From Galerina marginata (taxonomy: Eukaryota; Basidiomycota; Agaricomycetes; Agaricales; Galerinaceae), in the NCBI GenBank assembly GCA_023014335.1, contig JAECYW010000018.1, positions 682,001 to 746,000 of the forward strand: a stretch of DNA of 64,000 nt, read 5' to 3'. This document shows positions 44,071-54,467 of this stretch, piece by piece (position 1 is the stretch's first letter; every line of letters starts with the position of its first letter). Made by a program: the position numbers and the translations under genes. The notes below the pieces were generated by a model. It was given only the letters and a program-made list of their open reading frames with translations. It did no database searches and had not been told where the DNA came from.

Positions 44071-44483
44071 TCAGGCCGCTGTTGCTGCGGCAGGCCTGAA
44101 GCACAGAAATGCGTAAATGTTTCGTCAGTACTGTTTTGGATATATGTTTGCAGAAAAGTGGTAACGTAAGGATTTTCCCCACTTACTTCACCACCGTCAC
44201 CGTAGTCGTAGACCCACCGCCACCGTAGCCAAAACCGATGCTGACAGTGGCAGGTTTCACTATTTATCACGCTGCGTTAATTCCCTGTTTTCCTGTGGTT
44301 AAGGAGTTCGAGAATCACCCTCCTCAGCACGTCTAACAAGTCCTGTTGAGATACAACGGTGAGTATCGAAGAGCATCTCAACCACCAGCGCAAAAACATA
44401 CCCGCGTCAGCCGCGTTATGTGGGGCCGCCATCGCAATTGTTATGAAGGGGAGAAGAGCAAAAAAGGCACGAGAAAATTGCAT
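44071..44483 (-). CDS. Small secreted Gly/Thr/Ala-rich protein
   Basis: Five very short exons splice in frame. Exon 1 encodes a clear signal peptide, MQFSRAFFALLPFITIAMAA, then PHNAADAG. The next exons give LVRRAEEG, KQGINAA, IGFGYGGGGSTTTVTVVK and PAAATAA before the stop at 44071. The mature peptide would be under 50 residues and has an Arg-Arg pair that could be a kexin site. No family is recognised. The evidence is the signal peptide plus consistent GT-AG boundaries (including GTATGT, GTAAGT), so the model is plausible but untested. It sits 310 bp outside the left end of the 2.5-kb transposon. Confidence 0.45.
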
Positions 44484-44793
44484 GTTGGAAGTCGAGTTTA
44501 GGGGGAATTTACTCTTGAATGAGAGAGCAGATTGCTTAGCTTTTTCGTCAGCTCTGCCTCTGTATTTAAGGATTTTTTACTTTGATCGGACCGGGTGGCC
44601 CTTGTACCCTGCCCTAATGTACGAGGCTTGTCTTCGTGTTCAGCAAGGCACCGTATCGTAAACGACATCTCACACCATAGTGATTGATCCTCAATGCACT
44701 GAGGCACTGGCAAAGGTCGGGCTTCGGCTGTCACTCAGAGAGTCAGAGTACGCATGGTCGCAGTCTTGATCACGAAAGAGCTGCACCAAGTAA

Positions 44794-44903
44794 CACCAGA
44801 GGCAAACCTCAAGGCGTTTGAAATAAAACGCCGTTGAGTCGTTTGGACGGCGTTTGGAAGTCGTTTGGAAATAGAGGCCACGTGGCCTCTTTATCTAATC
44901 TAC
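44794..44903. repeat. Left terminal inverted repeat of the 2.5-kb element
   Basis: Runs from CACCAGAGGC to TTATCTAATCTAC and matches the reverse complement of 47181-47290 with about two mismatches. It contains four CGTTTGGA/CGTTTGAA-type units. Confidence 0.85.
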
Positions 44904-47180
44904 TTGGGTTGCAGGCCACTGCGGTGCGTGGCAATACCTCGTTACACGAGCCTTTCGGGAAGGATTTTTTTGGGGGGGCAACAAATTAATGAGTATTCGG
45001 AACTGTCATATTCTTTTGCTTGTAAACCTTCCTTTTGCCTAGTAAAAATACATTTAAACCGTAGAAGCACAGTGAATTGCGCCGGGGTATCCGTGAATCA
45101 CGACTCAGCTCGTAGGCTTTAAAACACATGCTTTGTACATTAAAATTTTGGATCGGAGGCGCATATTAGGTTGAGAAATCTGTAAAATATGCAATTGCGA
45201 ACCGTAAACAATTTTTGGCCTGCACTGTAACGCCTTTCAAGGTGTTCTCGCCGACGACAATAATTCCGCAACCGCTCGGGCCGGGGGTTCCAGCCAATCG
45301 CATCGCGTTCCTAAAGCGGCACCAGGCGCATCAACAGCATTGACCAGCTGTTGATCTTGACCTTCAACCACCACCAACCAGGCTCTCTTGTTCGCCCGCC
45401 TGCTCTTCAGGCCTTTCAAGACGTAAGTAAGTACTTCTTGTCACTCATATTTTTTCTAATAACTGATACTATGTCTTTTAACCAGGCTTCACGATGCAAA
45501 TCAACGCCCAATGAGGCGCTGCCACGTCGTGAGCCCCCCCTCCAATCTGAGGGCTGTGGGCCGACGGTTGGACGGCAGCGGGTCGGCAGGGAAATGGAGC
45601 ACGAGTGGAGACCCGGGATGAGGGAGACACCCCCTGTGCGCCGTGAAACGAGTCGCATAGACTCGTTTCACTTCACCTACTCCCCACTGCCCCCTGCTTA
45701 TCCGTCAAACCCCGAGGTATACCCACCCCAGCGACGCCTCCTCCACCCACCAGTGCCTTGTAGTTGCCTGTTCCGCTCTCTGTCGCTCCTCTTCCTCGAC
45801 ATTGATACCCATCCCGACTCCAAGACAAGCAGCAGCAGTGCTTGTGTGCGCAACGACGATAAGTAGCGGCACCGACGCCAGTTGCAACTCCCGAGTTGCT
45901 GTCGCCGAGATGCGGGGATATGGAAGTGGAGCAGCAGAAACCTCGACCCCACACTCGTCGAGGATAGCATGTACGGCGATGACAAATTGCTGGACGTGGC
46001 CGTGGCGCTTGCATTGGCGTCATTGGATGATGACCGTGGTGCGGCACCGTGTATGGCGACTCGAGCACCACGGGGTCTATTGGGGGAGGAAGCACAGGTG
46101 CAGGGGGTGACAGCGGAGGCGGTGGCAGCCCGGCGGACGGAGATGGAAGCACAAACACTGCGTAGGACATGTTCGGGATGATGGTTGGTGGTGTAGGTGG
46201 GAGAATAAACATTCTTGGCAGGCCTTTCGCAATGACCAGCTTTGTGATGAAGCTGTAGTAGTGAGTCCTGTTTTTCCCGTCTTTTTATCTTCTTATTTAC
46301 TGGATGGTTGAGCAGGGGTAGTTTTGGTCTCTGCCTTTTTTATTTGGGTCGTTAATTGCATTTAAATGCAATATCCGATATATTGTTTTGTGGACACCTC
46401 GCATTTTTCTTTCTTTCCCTGTACCTCTCTGCTACCTCCTGATTTGCATTATTTAGTTAGTTTATGTATATCAACCTTACACTGCAACTGTGGTAGAGCC
46501 AATGGAATTATTGTCTATGACTATCACTACAAGAAAGTAAAGCAATGGTGAACTAAATGAACTGGATTATTTGGAAGAGATTGACACTTGTATTTGCCGT
46601 TTAATGGCTCGTAAAGCAAGTACATCTTTGCGGGCGACTGACCCCAACCCAACTCAATCTCCTGAGAATAATCGCTGTTTTCTACTCGCAAAAAATTGAC
46701 GCGAACACGAACGCAGAAAGAAAATAGGCATTAAATTTTGTTTAACTCTTTGGATCGTCGAAAACGAAACCTGGCGACTTATGGTCCATTGACGACGCCG
46801 TGACAGACGCTGAGACAGTTATTCTGTCTCCCGAAGCCAAGTGCATTGCGAGCAACCTCGGATCCGCTGTCAGTTCGTGCAGAAGTGTTGGAATATACTA
46901 CTTTAAAATCACTACGCTATCAGCTTTATGTCCTGTTTACTTCACTTTAATTCACTTCAATATATGTAGACTTCCTTTGTTTTTGCCTTGATCCCCTCAC
47001 CATTCTGCTCGGTATTGATGCCTCACCATACATAGCATTATTCTACCTACTTACAGTTGTCTATGGACGGACTATGTATCATGTATATAACCCTATGTAC
47101 TCTCTTAATATCATTAATTTGTTCTCCATCCATCTTTCGCCTATCTACGGTCAATAGATAAAACATCATTCATCCGATGC

Positions 47181-47290
47181 GTAGATTAGATAAAGAGCCC
47201 ACGTGGCCTCTATTTTCAAACGACTTCCAAACGCCGTCCAAACGACTCAACGGCGTTTTATTTCAAACGCCTTGAGGTTTGCCTCTGGTG
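47181..47290. repeat. Right terminal inverted repeat of the 2.5-kb element
   Basis: Begins GTAGATTAGATAAAGAG and ends GCCTCTGGTG, followed by TAA. It is nearly identical to the left repeat, which suggests recent activity. Confidence 0.85.
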
Positions 47291-47293
47291 TAA

Positions 47294-48168
47294 GACCACT
47301 GGCAGGTGCTTGTCGGATAATCGAACCCTAAGAGCCAAGTCTATCTTTTGTGGCACCGTGTCCTAAAATGGAGTCCAAGAGAATCGTCTTCAGCAATACG
47401 CAAGCAATAGGCTCCACCCAAAATCGCACTGCCGGACAGTGGCCGCGAAACAACCCAGGGCTAGTTGAAGACAAAATTACCTGTTGACTCTGCCTACTCG
47501 GGAGTCAGATGGAAAGGAGGAAACTTGGTGTCTAGGTTTCCACCATGGCCCCAAGTAGGTAATAGGTACTGCTTATAATAAACCTACAGCGTCTTCTTGG
47601 GGATACCAACCCGGATGCTTGATGTTGTCATCGGTGTCCTTGTGATTGAACATCCTTCCTTCCATCCATCCATCCTGACTGCCTGACTCCGACCTTTCTC
47701 CAAATCTAATATACTGGAAGCAACTCCTAGTTCCTTGCGAAAGAGACTACAGAAAAAACCTCGTGACATATCACGCCAGGTAACAAGAATTCAACTTACT
47801 AAAATAAGAAAAAATCTTTCCAAAAGCAACAGAAAAATGACGTCAACAACGTCAAACCTGTTTCTTTTCTGCTATTTCGTCGGGGAGTAGTAGTCGGAGG
47901 TAGCAGTTTAGATACATGTGCATCTATCGTACATCGCTCGCACTTGAAGCCTAGCTCATCTATAATTATCGTTGACGGCTCCGGGTAGACAAACCTTGTA
48001 GGATCTGCGGAGATTGGGCGAAGGCCCAAAAGTAAGTGCCGGTCAACTTGCCTTGGCATCACCTACGAACCAATGTGACCTACATGATTATGATAATGAA
48101 TATTGAATCATGTAGCTGCTTGTTGAGGTCTTTCACCCATATTCCTCATCCACTTTACGCTGGAACGA
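47294..48168. other. Intergenic region upstream of the UstYa-like gene
   Basis: About 870 bp with only unsupported short frames. It should include the promoter of the gene at 48169. Confidence 0.35.
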
Positions 48169-49234
48169 ATGGACGAAGAAAATAGCGTCACCGAAACGCT
48201 CCTTGGACAACATTACTCCCCTGGAAAGCGTGCTAGACTCTCTGGATACAAGTTATGGCTTAAATACTGGGCCTACATTACTCACACCGCACTGTTGCTT
48301 CTCTCTGCATATTTGTTTTCTCTCTGGCTCCATGCTCGATCTGAGTGTCAAAAAGCGGTGTATTGTAGGTCACCCTTCTAGTCGCTTACCAAACGAATGT
48401 CGCCAAAATTGTCCTTATCGCAGCTCCAGCCAATGTGGCCGTTAAATATTATAACGACCTCACAGTTTTCAACGGCACACTCGACTACCCTTCAATTTAT
48501 CGTGGATATCCTACTGCAGAAACCGATGCTGCTTGGCGCAGAATATCTACAGACGGCAAGTGACTGGGTTATTCAAACAATACGCACCGTTCACCCATAG
48601 AAATCTCATCCATGACAGTTGCAGGAATGCGTTTGACCCTAGCGCAACTTTTGACCGTAGGAAAGGAAGACAGTCCGTCCAAGGTCAAATTTACAGAAGA
48701 AGACGGAGGAGGATATTTGGCAACCTTGGAATTTCCTCACCAATTACACTGCTTGGTAAAAAAAAGAAACAAAAAACATCTCATGTTTACCGTGCTTAGT
48801 TTCGTATGCAGGATCTCCTTCGGAAGTACACCTATCATGAGTACTACGAAAAATCCGACCCCTATTTTCAAGAGCGGCCGGAGATATTCCGTGCACACCT
48901 AGGTAAAGTCATTCCTCTATGGGTGGATAGCGATGTTAAAGGTCAGTTGCAGATCACTGCGTAGAAATACTCCGTCAGAACCTCATGTGCTCGGCTGACG
49001 TCGGTATGATTACTTTCGAATGGGTCAGGTAGTGATTTTATGTTTACTTAGAGCTGAGCGGCTTTTGATTTGTTTTACAGTGGACACGACGAACCGTACC
49101 CAGACTTCAACACCAAGCACAAATGCAGAAATTTTGAAAAGCTTTTAGCATGGGCAGCAGACAACGCTGTTCACGTTCGACAAGGCCGCCTTTCACGCTT
49201 CGGAAATGAGATTGATTTATCTGAACCCCCTTGA
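48169..49234 (+). CDS. UstYa-like (DUF3328) oxidase
   Basis: Starts MDEENSVTETLLGQHYSPGK, followed by one membrane segment (THTALLLLSAYLFSLWLHA), the usual type II layout of DUF3328 proteins. The lumenal domain has YNDLTVFNGTLDYPSIYRGY, DAAWRRIST, and both HXXHC motifs that define the family: HQLHC at the end of one exon and HLDHC assembled across the next intron. These are followed by EILRQNLMCSADVG and EPYPDFNTKHKCRNFEKLLA. It ends DLSEPP. UstYa homologues catalyse oxidative cyclisation or other oxidations in fungal RiPP and related pathways. The third exon boundary uses a GC-AG intron (48556-48600, GCAAGT). All other exons splice in frame. No precursor peptide was recognised nearby. Confidence 0.87.
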
Positions 49235-49688
49235 CATGTTTTATTATACATTCCTCTTTATACGACGTGACTTGTAATTTTTCAAGTGTATTATCGCACA
49301 TCGGTTCCTTGGTATGTGTAAGTCTCTTGAAACTAATGAGGGTAGGGTGGATTAGTTTGACCTCGTTGATTGCACTCGAGTAAGTTTGAGATGTTAAAGG
49401 CAGATCGATTCGACCTCGGATTCCGCGCCGGGTTGGAGGCGGCTTGAATGGGATGTCGTGATGGGAGTGAGAGAAATTTATTGGTCCACCAGACTGTAGA
49501 GAACTCGGAGAAAGGAGGAAGAGGCAAAAGTTTACGAGGCTCGCATTTCAAGTTTTGCAAGTCCCTAATGATTGTGCCCAATAATAATCTGGGATGAGAT
49601 GTTACAAGGCCCTAAATCTTGACAGTAGTCAGCGCTTAAATGATATACTTACTGTGGGTGCCTGTTGACGTCGTTTTGTTACCCTAGC
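49235..49688. other. Intergenic region between convergent genes
   Basis: About 450 bp holding both 3' ends. Nothing further is recognised. Confidence 0.35.
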
Positions 49689-52003
49689 TTAAATAGACAT
49701 CAACAAGCATTCCACTACAGCACATCTCTTCTCTTCCAAAACAACCTTCACTGCCTTCTCCATCACCTCCTGAAGTTCCCTAAGCGGCCTTTCCTTTCGG
49801 TTTTCACCAACCGACCGCGGCATATGACCGCCGACTTTGGCTCCCCAAGCCCAGCCTGCGGACGCTGCGACTGCGATCTGCGCAAAGTCAGGTGTATCGG
49901 GACCGAAGCCAACTGATAGCTCTGCGCCAGATGCCTGGCTTCCGTGGCCGACTGGGTGCACGCCAAGCATGGATAACTTGGGCGACTGGTGTTATACGGA
50001 ATTAATCAGAGTGGCAGGATAACAGTCTGTAAAGATCTTACCTTCCATCCTCCGTTATTCAACACGATTGTTAGGAAAGGCTGAGAAAAATAAAAGTAAG
50101 AACCAAAACCTTACGTTAATATCAATACGGCCAAAGTAGACTCACAGTCTCATAACGCCTAGCCATCCAATACGCAGAACTCGGGACCCCAAACATGAAC
50201 GATCCATCTCCTACAACAGCGACGACCAAGTCATACCCCTTATCTTTACTCCCGGGAACGCCATCTGCCCCAATTTTCCTAGCACCCAAAGACGCACCAA
50301 CAGCTGCTCCCAAAGCCCAACCCAATGATGAACCGCCGCTTGAAATTACACTCCCAAGCGTCTCCGGCCGCAGGTGACTCCACACCGTCGGGTAATTGCT
50401 GATCGACTCATTCAGAACGAGAGTATTAGCGCCGTTGGAAGGTGTCAAAGCGTTAACGCTGCGTCGAAGGGCGCCGATGATATTGGCAATGCTGTAGCGA
50501 ACGAGATCCGGTGGTTCGCCTGCTACCATTGATAGCACGGTACTCGGGCTCATTTCCGCTTCGTCAAGCTGAGAAACGAGACGCGCGTGGTTCTTCTCCA
50601 ACACCTCTTTTCGGAAATTAGCTTTCTTCTCCAGCGCCAGGCCTTCCAGGGACGCATTGAGCTCCCAGCGTTCCCCGGCAGGCCGGACCCCCATCCCCCG
50701 AAGCGCGTCCTCGATTTGCTTCGACGCGATCCCACCATCCGCCCGACATATCATCTCAGCATCAACGTGCCAATGCCCCACATTATTCTTCAGCGGGTCT
50801 CCCCCGTCCACGACGAACACCCTCGTGTCCTCCTGCGGCTTCTCATTTCCCGGGATCCACGGCAGGTCGCACTCCAATACGAGTATCACGTCGACGCCTT
50901 GGAGCTTCTCCCAATGTGTGTCCGGGGCGAGGAAGGTTACGCCGATATAGCTGGGGTGCGAAAAGGGCACGTTCACGCAGGGTGGGCAGGAACTGAGGAC
51001 TGGGATGGAGAGGTGGGAGGCGAGCGAGAGGAGAGCTGGGACGGCAGAGGGTGAGCGACCGATGTTTGAGGTTATGATAAGTGGAGAAGACGCTTTTAGC
51101 AAGGCGTCTGCGATTCGGGCGGTTGCTGTAACGTGGTCAAGTTTTCTGCGCAAATCAGGGGGTCAGGATGAAATACCTGACGGAGAGAGAGCCGTGGGCT
51201 CGATCGCGGGCCAACCTGCGGTATCGGAGATGGCTTCCACGCCTGCAATGTCGACCTCTTCTTCCATGACCTCGCGGCGCGCCCAAAGATATACGGGGCC
51301 TTTCGGATCGCTATTCGCGCTATACCAAATAATAAACCGTGAACAGGTGCCATCGTAGCAAGGAATAAACGTACATCTGCAGGGCTCGTTTTACGGTCTT
51401 GTCCACGGTCTTCGCGCTACCGATTTGTGCTGTATGTCGCATGTACTGGCGTACAATGGCAGGCTGGTCGGGTATATCTACTATATTTCAATCCTGTAAC
51501 TCAATTTGAAATCGTCGTATAACTTACCCTGGATCCACATAATCCATTCATTCCTTGATCCCTTGTGTTCACCTTCTTGACTGATTGCAGATGCTCCTGC
51601 ATAAATCAGAACAGGAGTCCTACTTCGATCGACATTATGAACAGCGCCAGCAAGTGCCTATTCAAGCCATCAGTCAGTCAGAGAGATCAACGAAACAACA
51701 CGGTCAGCGTACCTGCGTCCCGACGTCAACGTGCACGATGACAGCTGCAGGTTTCCCAGTAACTTGAGCGAAACCTTGGGCAGCACTGAGAGCGACCATC
51801 TCGTTCGGACAAGTCACAATGCGTGGCTTGGTCCCGCCTTCCTCCAGTGTTTCTCCCTTCGCACGGGCTTCGACACGTTGCCTCTCGAGATCTTCCAAGA
51901 GCGCTGGGTGGTCTGAGCCCCAGTTTACAAATGCATGGGTTATACCTGCACGAGCAAGAGTGCGAAGGAAAAGAGTCGATGTGGTATAGGTGGTCGTCGG
52001 CAT
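49689..52003 (-). CDS. Thiamine-diphosphate-dependent enzyme, acetolactate-synthase-like
   Basis: The N-terminal pyrimidine-binding domain starts MPTTTYTTSTLFLRTLARAG and carries CPNEMVALSAAQGFAQVTGK, with the cofactor-activating Glu. It is followed by NVDRSRTPVLIYAGASAISQ and the central domain (SSPLIITSNIGRSPSAVPAL). The C-terminal pyrophosphate domain has ISSGGSSLGWALGAAVGASL and the GDG...NN motif, GDGSFMFGVPSSAYWMARRY then TIVLNNGGWK. The end is LEEKRCAVVECLLMSI. This order fits ThDP enzymes of the acetolactate synthase/benzoylformate decarboxylase group acting on 2-oxo acids; the exact reaction cannot be read. The start at 52003 is preferred because a TATATA lies at 52085-52090; an in-frame ATG at 52174 would lie upstream of it. 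It converges on the UstYa-like gene. No frameshift was seen. Confidence 0.85.
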
Positions 52004-52084
52004 TCTTGTCGAGGGTAGGTCTTCAGCTGCAAAAGCCTGAACGTTGAATCGTTGAAGGTTGAACTTGAAGGATGAGAGCTGAAC

Positions 52085-52090
52085 TATATA
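52085..52090 (-). promoter_or_regulatory. TATA box of the ThDP enzyme gene
   Basis: TATATA about 82 bp upstream of the chosen ATG, followed on the minus strand by a CT-rich leader. It supports the downstream start. Confidence 0.4.
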
Positions 52091-52772
52091 TCCTCCCCAA
52101 GTCGTCCTCCTAGTGCGAGGCCGTGGGTCGCGGTGTGCTTCGACGAATGTCGCAGAAGATAAGGTCACAGGCATGTGAGATATTTTTGTGAACGGTCCGA
52201 GAGATGTTCGATGGGAGCGAGGTCACGATTTTATGAAGCAAGTCCATTTGGTTTGAAGGAATACACGCTTCCCAGGTGTTTTCTCCTTTCCCAAGGAATC
52301 GATGTACATCGTAAGTAAGAGGAGAGAGTAGTTGGAAGGCAAGTCAAAGTCAGGTTAGCCAAACGGCTCTAAACAATGATCCAAATCCGGAACGATGGCA
52401 GCGTTTCGGAGGAAGAAGTGACAAAAAAACAACCTCAAAGATAGTTACGAGTTCCCTAGGGGGCACAATCTTGTAGAAAGTTGCCAGATCGCGACTCGTC
52501 CGTTCCGAAGCACGTAGGCGAGATATGTGCATGGCTTATAACTCCTCCGTAATTTAATCAATGCTCTCTGGCTCACATCTTGGCATTATTATTTATCAGT
52601 AGTCTAGTTAAATAGACGATTTGTCTTCGAAATGGAAGCATATGTCGGACCTGACTGTTCAAGCGGAGTGAAAGCAATATATTTGGGATTACAATCGCAC
52701 GAATCTACGCCTCAGGATTGCCCGTTACGACCAGACTGCTATCCCAACTCTTTACGCCATCGGAGACCGTGT
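52091..52772. other. Intergenic region
   Basis: About 680 bp between two minus-strand genes; it holds the ThDP gene promoter and the 3' end of the hydrophobin transcript. Nothing else is recognised. Confidence 0.35.
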
Positions 52773-53233
52773 TCAGAGGTTGAGATTGACTGGGGTGCAG
52801 CCAAGAGCGACGACTCCCTCTGTAAAAAAGCAGTCAGCATCACAAACTCAGACGAGGAAACCCCTTAGATGAAAAATAAGATGCAATAATCGCTTACTGA
52901 AGGAGTTGTTGGTGCAGCAGACGGGTTGAGCAGAGCTATCAACACAAGAATCAGTAAAATATATATATATAAGAGATCGTTTAAATCGTCATACCAAGAA
53001 TTGCCTCCAGCACCAATAACGGTGATAGGAGTGCAGGTGACACCGACGAGGGCGTTGACGTCCTGGACAACGACGCCTAAGAGGCCGAGGAGCTTGGCGA
53101 TGGAAGCGTCTTTGGCTGTGCCAGTGGAGTCGCAGCACTGGAGGTCGCCGGTGTTGCACTGGCTGGCGGGGGTTCCTGTGGCGGCAGCAAGGGTAGCTCC
53201 AAGAGCGACGGCAGCGAGAACTTTGAATTGCAT
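52773..53233 (-). CDS. Class I hydrophobin
   Basis: A small secreted amphipathic protein that self-assembles at air-water interfaces on hyphae and fruit bodies. It starts with a signal peptide (MQFKVLAAVALGATLAAATG). The eight cysteines follow the family pattern: C-X6-CC (CNTGDLQCC), X32, C, X12, C, X5, CC (AQPVCC), X12, C, and seven residues to the end (TPVNLNL). Three exons splice in frame; the first intron contains a (TA)n tract at about 52962-52972. The X32 spacing and hydrophobic VVVQDVNALVGV stretch suit class I rather than class II. The total is about 110 residues. Confidence 0.92.
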
Positions 53234-53300
53234 GTTTGAGTAGCTGATTATTGAACTGAGGAGGTTGTTCGAATGAGGAATCGGCTCAGATTTGAGGTGG

Positions 53301-53308
53301 CTTTTATA
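53301..53308 (-). promoter_or_regulatory. TATA box of the hydrophobin gene
   Basis: TATAAAAG on the minus strand, 68 bp upstream of the ATG. Confidence 0.5.
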
Positions 53309-54467
53309 GACGTCCTAGCTCGTGTTTAGATATGTTTTGGATATGTTTTTTTTCTCTGTCCACGTCGCCCTTTGTCGCGACTGAAGTCATATTCGAGTAA
53401 TCGCATAACAAAAGATAGCTGGACCATGCTCGTCTTCCCATGTCGAAGTGGAGTGAAAGCAATTCAGTGGAGCCCCAATCCTCGCTGAATGAGCGAGTAA
53501 GTCGGTCGTGGTGGTGATGAGGAAGATAAAGCAAGTCAAGAAGTCGGCAGTTGGTTGGCAGGTTCACAATGATGTGGGTGATCATCAGCATGCGTAGGTC
53601 AGCCTCTGCGTCATTCTTGTCAATTGGCGGGGATGGCAGAGCTTCAGTTTGACGTATGTTGGACGTAGGCTCCAAAAATAATGGGACTGCCTTAGGACAG
53701 CGTGGCAGTTTGGTAAGTTCCGTGGACCGTCGCAGCTCAAAGTCCGGTGAATGCTCCAAATATTACGGCGAGATGATCATTGTCGTTCATTTAGGCTTAG
53801 AGGAAGCCTCATAGAATAACCGGATTTCTCCCACTTGGAGCGTTAAGTTTTAGAGATCCTCGGCGTTCTGCCAGAGAGGACGTCGAAAACGATTCTGTCT
53901 ATGGTCAGTCAAAGTGAACCACCCAAAAACGATAGGATAGAGCGTCTTGGAAGGGTAGATAGGCTTTGTACGTCGAGAGCACTTAGTCCCAGGTATGCTT
54001 TGTTAAGCTGAGTTGCAACATGTCGTTCGGTACGAGGGGTACCAAGGTCCTGAAAAAAAAAAACGTCGAGGACAACCTTACTAGAGTACGTAATCGTACT
54101 CATGCTGAATAGAGTAAACGCACGTGAGTGATCGAAATTCTAACAAAGGTCTTGCAAAGGTATTGTTGCGACAATAGTGTGAAAAGTGCCTTTCCACCTT
54201 TATCAGCCACATTGCTCTTCACTTCACGTGAAAACAGTCCCCACACCTTGCCCAGCATTTGAAGTGTAAAGTTCCCTTCCACGTAAATAAACACTTCAAG
54301 TGGCGGGCATTGTGTTCGTGACCTGTGTAAATTTCCTGTTCAGGTGCGGCTGACCCTGATGTGTAAGCTCAATAACAAAGGATAATTATAACTCACCCTC
54401 TAGGTCTGATATATTTAGAACGCACTTCTGGTCCTGTGTGCTAATTATAGAATGCTCACTAACGAAC
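53309..54467. other. Intergenic region upstream of the hydrophobin
   Basis: About 1.1 kb. A minus-strand frame of 151 codons overlaps the hydrophobin promoter but has no domain or splice support. A palindromic-looking CACTTCAAGTG occurs near 54292. Nothing else is recognised. Confidence 0.35.

Larger units (their letters stand above)
44794..47290. mobile_element. CACTA-like DNA transposon, non-autonomous, 110-bp TIRs, TAA duplication
   Basis: A 2,497-bp element bounded by inverted repeats of about 110 bp (44794-44903 and 47181-47290) that differ at about two positions. The ends read CACCAGAGGCAAACC, and both flanks carry TAA (44791-44793 and 47291-47293). A CAC terminus, a 3-bp duplication and repeated CGTTTGGA/GGCGTTT subterminal motifs are features of the CACTA/CMC superfamily, to which the Plavaka elements of mushrooms belong. 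No transposase was recognised inside; interior frames (45351-46212) are low-complexity Pro/Ala/Val-rich on both strands. It is likely a deletion derivative or a non-autonomous element mobilised in trans. Confidence 0.75.

Noticed and set aside
44183..44185. In-frame TAA after TVTVVK as the stop of the small secreted protein
   Set aside because: The same bases form a GTAAGT donor, and splicing to 44094 gives a consistent PAAATAA ending, so the spliced model is preferred, although the short form remains possible.
45351..46212. Long overlapping frames on both strands inside the 2.5-kb transposon
   Set aside because: They are Pro/Ala/Val-rich mirror frames in GC-rich sequence with no transposase motif (no DDE context, no zinc finger), so they are not called as genes.
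53304..53759. Minus-strand open frame of 151 codons upstream of the hydrophobin
   Set aside because: It overlaps the hydrophobin TATA box and leader, has no domain or splice support, and its composition is not protein-like.
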